A DNA stretch of 9,204 bases from Chloroflexota bacterium (GTDB taxonomy: Bacteria; Chloroflexota; Dormibacteria; Dormibacterales; Dormibacteraceae): positions 1 to 9,204 of the forward strand of contig VBJE01000230.1 in the NCBI GenBank assembly GCA_005879675.1, written 5' to 3'. Below the pieces are notes generated by a model, which did no database searches, was not told the DNA's origin, and saw only the letters and a program-made list of their open reading frames with translations. This document shows positions 6,761 to 9,204 of the stretch, in pieces (the first letter of the stretch is position 1; every line of letters begins with the position of its first letter). A program made the position numbers and the translations under genes.

Positions 6761-7366
6761 ATGGAATTTCGCGAACTCATCCGCCGCCGGCGGATGGTGC
6801 GCAGGTTCGAGCAACGGCCGATACCAGACGGCGTCCTGAGACGTGTACTCGAGCCCGCTAGGCACGCGCCATCGGGCGGATTCAGCCAGGGCTTCGACTT
6901 CATCGTCTTGACAAAGCCCGAGGAGCTCGCCTGGTTCTATCGCACCACCGACGACCCTACTGACCCGGACCCTTTTCCCGGCCGGCAGCCGCAGCTCGCC
7001 CCGGCATGCATCGTCATTCCGTTCGCCAACAAGGCCCTTTATCTCGACCGCTACTCGCAGCCGGACAAGATCCAGTTTGGGATGGACAAAGAGGAGAACT
7101 GGCCGGTCCCGTTCTGGAACGTCGACACGTCGATGGCGATCATGCTCATCCTGCTGGCCGCGGTCGACGAGGGGCTCGGTGCTTGGTACTTCGGCATTAC
7201 GCGCGGCGAGCAGGACGTCCTGCGCGAGCTCGGGGTGCCAGCGTCGTCCACGATGCTGGGTGTGATCGCGCTGGGTTATCCATCGCCGCAGGAGCAGCCC
7301 CGAGGCTCGGTCTTCGCGAGACTGCGTCGGCCGTTCGAGGAAATGTTCCACTTCGGCCGCTGGTGA
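6761..7366 (+). CDS. Nitroreductase-family FMN-dependent oxidoreductase
   Basis: This 201-residue predicted flavoenzyme belongs to the nitroreductase fold, whose members use FMN and NAD(P)H, or F420 in some actinobacterial lines, to reduce nitro groups, quinones or enones. The N-terminus MEFRELIRRRRMVRRFEQRPIP is the usual FMN-phosphate-binding basic segment. ARHAPSGGFSQGFDFIVL (34-51) is the family APSGGNxQPW-type loop with an altered end. DTSMAIMLILLAAVDEGLGAWYFGI (122-146) matches the central helix and GLG motif. The insert around 60-115 (DDPTDPDPFPG to KEENWPVPFWN) is longer than in minimal nitroreductases. The ATG at 6761 is chosen over the upstream TTG at 6731 because GAGGAAG lies 10 nt before it and the family sequence begins exactly there. 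It stands alone, divergent from the SDR gene. The physiological substrate is unknown. Confidence 0.88.
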   Translation: MEFRELIRRRRMVRRFEQRPIPDGVLRRVLEPARHAPSGGFSQGFDFIVLTKPEELAWFYRTTDDPTDPDPFPGRQPQLAPACIVIPFANKALYLDRYSQPDKIQFGMDKEENWPVPFWNVDTSMAIMLILLAAVDEGLGAWYFGITRGEQDVLRELGVPASSTMLGVIALGYPSPQEQPRGSVFARLRRPFEEMFHFGRW

Positions 7367-7494
7367 TCCGAAACCCGACGCGTGTTTGAGATTGTTGTCG
7401 ATACAAGGGCGCTATCGCAATCTATGGCGGAGGCGGTCAGGTCTATGCAACAGTCTCGTTCCAGCGCGACCAGGTGTTCGAATCGTTGGCACCG

Positions 7495-7526
7495 CAGAGG
7501 AGGATCTGGAGCTCGTTCCACCTCTG
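7495..7526. repeat. Imperfect inverted repeat / hairpin
   Basis: CAGAGGAGG (7495-7503) faces CCACCTCTG (7518-7526), an 8-of-9 match, around a 14-nt loop. No T-tract follows, so a classical intrinsic terminator is unlikely. It abuts the 12-bp tandem repeat, sharing bases 7525-7526, which suggests the two form one structured site. Confidence 0.45.
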
Positions 7527-7552
7527 ACAGCCAAGGTGACAGCCAAATTGAC
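7525..7552. repeat. 12-bp-period tandem repeat with TGACAGCCAA core
   Basis: TGACAGCCAA occurs at 7525-7534 and again at 7537-7546, and a third, partial unit begins TGAC at 7549, giving a strict 12-nt period. Short direct repeats spaced near one helical turn are typical protein-binding iterons or recombinase arm sites. They lie about 60 nt before the tRNA-like sequence. No integrase gene is present in the window, so function is only suggested. Confidence 0.5.
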
Positions 7553-7610
7553 GGATAACAGCACCTGCTGTCGGATACCCACGGGAATTGCAGGCTGACT
7601 TCCGAACGAC

Positions 7611-7716
7611 GGCGTATCCGGATGGACGAGCGCGGACGTCCGACCCGCGGTCTTCAAAACCGCGAGGAGTGGGCTCCCCCAGCTGCCGTGCGAGCGCCGC
7701 TCGTACAGCAACGCCG
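7611..7716 (+). tRNA. tRNA-Sec-like sequence (anticodon UCA), T arm not recognisable
   Basis: The core is a 6-bp anticodon stem CGCGGT/ACCGCG (7646-7651 with 7659-7664) closing the 7-base loop CTTCAAA, with anticodon TCA at 7654-7656, which reads UGA as selenocysteine. Upstream is a 6-bp D stem TGGACG/CGTCCG (7623-7628 with 7637-7642, one wobble pair), a hallmark of tRNA-Sec. Downstream GGAG/CTCC (7666-7669 with 7674-7677) begins an extended variable arm. The 3' part is abnormal. No GGTTCRA-type T loop exists; instead GTGCGAGC/GCTCGTAC forms an 8-bp stem with a 3-nt loop (7688-7706). GGCGT (7611-7615) could pair with ACGCC (7711-7715), only 5 of the expected 8 acceptor pairs, and no CCA follows. 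It is best read as a selC gene that lost its 3' end, or a highly unusual tRNA-Sec. The 5' end is uncertain by several bases. Confidence 0.55.
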
Positions 7717-7722
7717 GTAGCA

Positions 7723-7950
7723 AACGTTCCCCTCGACATCTACGTTGAGGCGCCGGAAAACCTCGGCGGCTTCATCCGCATGCACGAGATCCCGGAGATC
7801 ATTCGCGTCGCGGCTCCCGTCCACCTCAAGTTCGGCTTGCGGAACGCGCCCGACATCTACCCCGCGGGATCCCACCTGGTGCCGACGGCCGTCGCGCCCA
7901 GCCGGGAGCGGGTGCGGCGCGCTCGTCTTGGGCTGGGCCTCCTGGCCAGG
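7723..7950 (+). pseudogene. 5'-truncated conserved coding fragment, family not identified
   Basis: An open frame runs through here (stop at 8074-8076), but only about 75 codons look like real protein. They read VPLDIYVEAPENLGGFIRM, then HEIPEIIRVAAPVHLKFGLR, then NAPDIYPAGSHL, then SRERVRRARLGLGLLAR. Regular hydrophobic strands, few low-complexity runs and third-position G/C use resemble genuine coding DNA. Before 7723 the frame reads through the tRNA-like sequence and is not protein-like; after about 7950 it becomes Arg/Ser-rich noise. There is no start codon or ribosome site at the left edge. The fragment thus looks like the late part of a gene whose N-terminus was deleted. Alternating strand and helix suggests a TIM-barrel-type enzyme, possibly related to U32-peptidase-like proteins, but I cannot name the family with confidence. 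Confidence 0.45.
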
Positions 7951-8102
7951 TCAGTGCATGGACTCCCAAACGTCGAAGCTCGGCGCACCTGGTCTGGCCG
8001 TGCCAGTCTCCAGCCGACCAGCGTCAGCTTGACCGCTCACTACCTCAGGCTGTGCTCGCAACCCAAGATTCGATAACGTGTCTAGATCGTCATCAGGACG
8101 CT

Positions 8103-8108
8103 AGGGGG
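8103..8108 (+). promoter_or_regulatory. Ribosome binding site of the secreted Asp-box gene
   Basis: AGGGGG ends 7 nt before the ATG at 8116, good spacing, and supports this start, which also gives a clean signal peptide. No clear -35/-10 pair was found upstream. Confidence 0.6.
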
Positions 8109-8115
8109 TATGTGC

Positions 8116-9204
8116 ATGAGACGACTGGCCGTTGCGATTGCGTTGGCGACTGTTGGTGCCGTGGGCGGAGCGATGCCGGCGTCAGCCGCCGGCTGGAGTT
8201 CGTCGATATCCCCGACCAACCAGGTCGCAAGCTCGCCGATCAAGGGCGGCGGATATCCCGTCCCTGCCGGCGCCACGGCGCCCGAGCTGGGCACGTGCCG
8301 GCTGGGCGACTATAACTCCAACCACTCGGAGTCATGGCTTGCCGTCAAGCCCGGAACGGAAGATCTCGTCGGCTCGTCGAAGTTCTTCTTCGAGAAGTAC
8401 TCGACGTTCTACAACTTCCACCTCGGCGCTTACACCATGCCAAATGGCACACCGTCATCCAACGCCCAGGTCACCGGCTACGACTGCATCTCGACCGGCT
8501 CACAGGAAAGCCCTCCGAGCTGGACGAACAACACCGACCCCAACGTCGACTTCGACACCCAGGGTCGCGCGTACCAGGCAACGCTGCCGTTCAACGCGTA
8601 CTGGGTGAACCTGCACCCGAACGGCGCCATCGGCGTCGTCTACAGCGACGACCTTGGGCGCACGTGGACGGTGGGTAACCATGGGAAGTACCTGAGTCTG
8701 CTCCCCAACTCAACGAGCTTGAGCCTCGGCGACGTTGTCGACAAGCAGTGGATCGCGGTGAACCACATCGTGGGCAGTCCATTCCAGGACCACGTTTACG
8801 TGATGTGGGCCGTGTTCAACGGCGTCAACACCGTTGAGGTCTTCTTCGCCAAGTCCGTCGACCGCGGCGTCACCTTCTCGCGGACGGTGCGGATCACCCC
8901 GCCAAGCGTGGTCGGCCCGGCGGTAACCTACGTCTATCCATCGATCGACGCGGCGGGAAATTTGTTTGCGTCGGTGGCAGCGTTCAAGGCGCAGGGGTCC
9001 TCAGATGCCGAGCTGTGGGTCGCCAAGTCGACCGATGACGGCAACACCTTCACCTGGTACGACACAGGCCAGCGGGCGCACGGCACGACCGGCCCCGATC
9101 TTCCGAACACGACATTCCGGGATGGCATCCTCGAGAACTTTGCCGCCAGCCCTACGTACGCGAACCACCTGTACCTGACATACGAGGACTGGGACGGCAC
9201 CCAG
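8116..9204 (+). CDS. Secreted Asp-box beta-propeller protein (sialidase/BNR-like), 3' end outside window
   Basis: The open frame covers 363 codons to the window edge without a stop. Residues 1-25 form a Sec signal peptide: MRRL, a hydrophobic Ala/Val/Gly core and ASA-A cleavage near residue 24, so the protein is exported. Three Asp boxes (S-x-D-x-G-x-x-W/F) are visible: SDDLGRTW at 177-184, SVDRGVTF at 247-254 and STDDGNTF at 305-312. Spacing of 58-70 residues fits successive blades of a BNR/sialidase propeller. Two Cys residues (near 63 and 121) could form a disulfide after export. The family includes exo-sialidases and other glycosidases, but many such secreted propellers are non-catalytic or bind glycans. 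No sialidase Arg triad or FRIP motif can be assigned from the visible part. It follows degraded DNA and appears to be the first gene of its own unit. Confidence 0.85.
   Translation, partial: MRRLAVAIALATVGAVGGAMPASAAGWSSSISPTNQVASSPIKGGGYPVPAGATAPELGTCRLGDYNSNHSESWLAVKPGTEDLVGSSKFFFEKYSTFYNFHLGAYTMPNGTPSSNAQVTGYDCISTGSQESPPSWTNNTDPNVDFDTQGRAYQATLPFNAYWVNLHPNGAIGVVYSDDLGRTWTVGNHGKYLSLLPNSTSLSLGDVVDKQWIAVNHIVGSPFQDHVYVMWAVFNGVNTVEVFFAKSVDRGVTFSRTVRITPPSVVGPAVTYVYPSIDAAGNLFASVAAFKAQGSSDAELWVAKSTDDGNTFTWYDTGQRAHGTTGPDLPNTTFRDGILENFAASPTYANHLYLTYEDWDGTQ

Larger units (their letters stand above)
7367..8115. other. 749-nt stretch without an intact gene
   Basis: Between the nitroreductase stop and the secreted Asp-box gene no complete protein-coding gene is convincing. 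The region holds, in order, a hairpin (7495-7526), a 12-bp-period tandem repeat (7525-7552), a tRNA-Sec-like sequence (about 7611-7716) and a conserved-looking coding fragment (7723-7950). From about 7950 to 8100 nothing recognisable is seen. Bases 7367-7490 also show no feature I can support. The composition of the region suggests decayed or recombined DNA. Confidence 0.6.

Noticed and set aside
6633..6839. Frame reading SVNAGASIVHHHGIQFEAGA and on into the nitroreductase gene.
   Set aside because: It crosses the well-supported nitroreductase start in another frame, has no ribosome site, and I recognise no family.
7470..7500. TTCGAAT at about 7477, like a tRNA T loop.
   Set aside because: The flanking bases do not form a 5-bp T stem and no anticodon arm precedes it at the right distance.
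7443..7739. Leftward 98-codon frame through the hairpin, repeats and tRNA-like sequence.
   Set aside because: It is antisense to the tRNA-like element, has no family features and no convincing start.

Overview
This is a GC-rich bacterial window of metabolic genes with several broken ones among them. The high G+C, GTG starts, 4-nt start/stop overlaps and an Ala-rich Sec signal peptide on the last gene fit an actinobacterium or another high-GC soil lineage (Thermoleophilia, Chloroflexota or Dormibacterota type). That is an impression of style, not a phylogenetic result.

Left part (1-2930): a MalK/UgpC-type sugar ABC transporter ATPase runs rightward. It has lost about 23 nt covering the whole Walker B stretch and is frameshifted. 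Tail to tail with it is a leftward operon: a D-2-hydroxyacid dehydrogenase (intact, GTG start), then a 42-codon remnant of an HpcH/HpaI-type aldolase whose N-terminus is joined directly to a late segment, then an RraA/HMG-aldolase-like gene whose conserved N-terminus extends past the first in-frame ATG with no normal start codon.

Middle (2931-5690): diverging from the dehydrogenase across only 34 nt is a compact rightward operon of an SDR oxidoreductase, a CaiB/BaiF (family III) CoA-transferase with its catalytic Asp at residue 169, and a crotonase-fold protein that overlaps it by ATGA. The crotonase has Gly and Ile where hydratases carry their two catalytic Glu residues. Together they look like CoA activation of a carboxylic acid followed by a crotonase step and an oxidoreduction. 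With the flanking importer, pyruvate-type aldolases and 2-hydroxyacid dehydrogenase, this suggests a catabolic cluster for an unknown hydroxy or sugar acid. The substrate cannot be read from the sequence.

Right part (5691-9204): a second, NAD-type SDR (leftward), a nitroreductase-family protein (rightward), and a 749-nt stretch without an intact gene. That stretch holds a hairpin, a 12-bp-period tandem repeat, a selenocysteine-tRNA-like sequence (UCA anticodon, 6-bp D and anticodon stems, long variable arm) whose T arm is not recognisable, and immediately after it a conserved-looking coding fragment without its N-terminus. The window ends inside a secreted Asp-box beta-propeller (sialidase/BNR-like) gene.

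No defence, CRISPR or complete mobile system was seen. The most noteworthy points are the tRNA-Sec-like remnant with its fused gene fragment, the set of internal-deletion scars (true gene decay or assembly errors), and the crotonase without catalytic glutamates beside a CaiB-type transferase.
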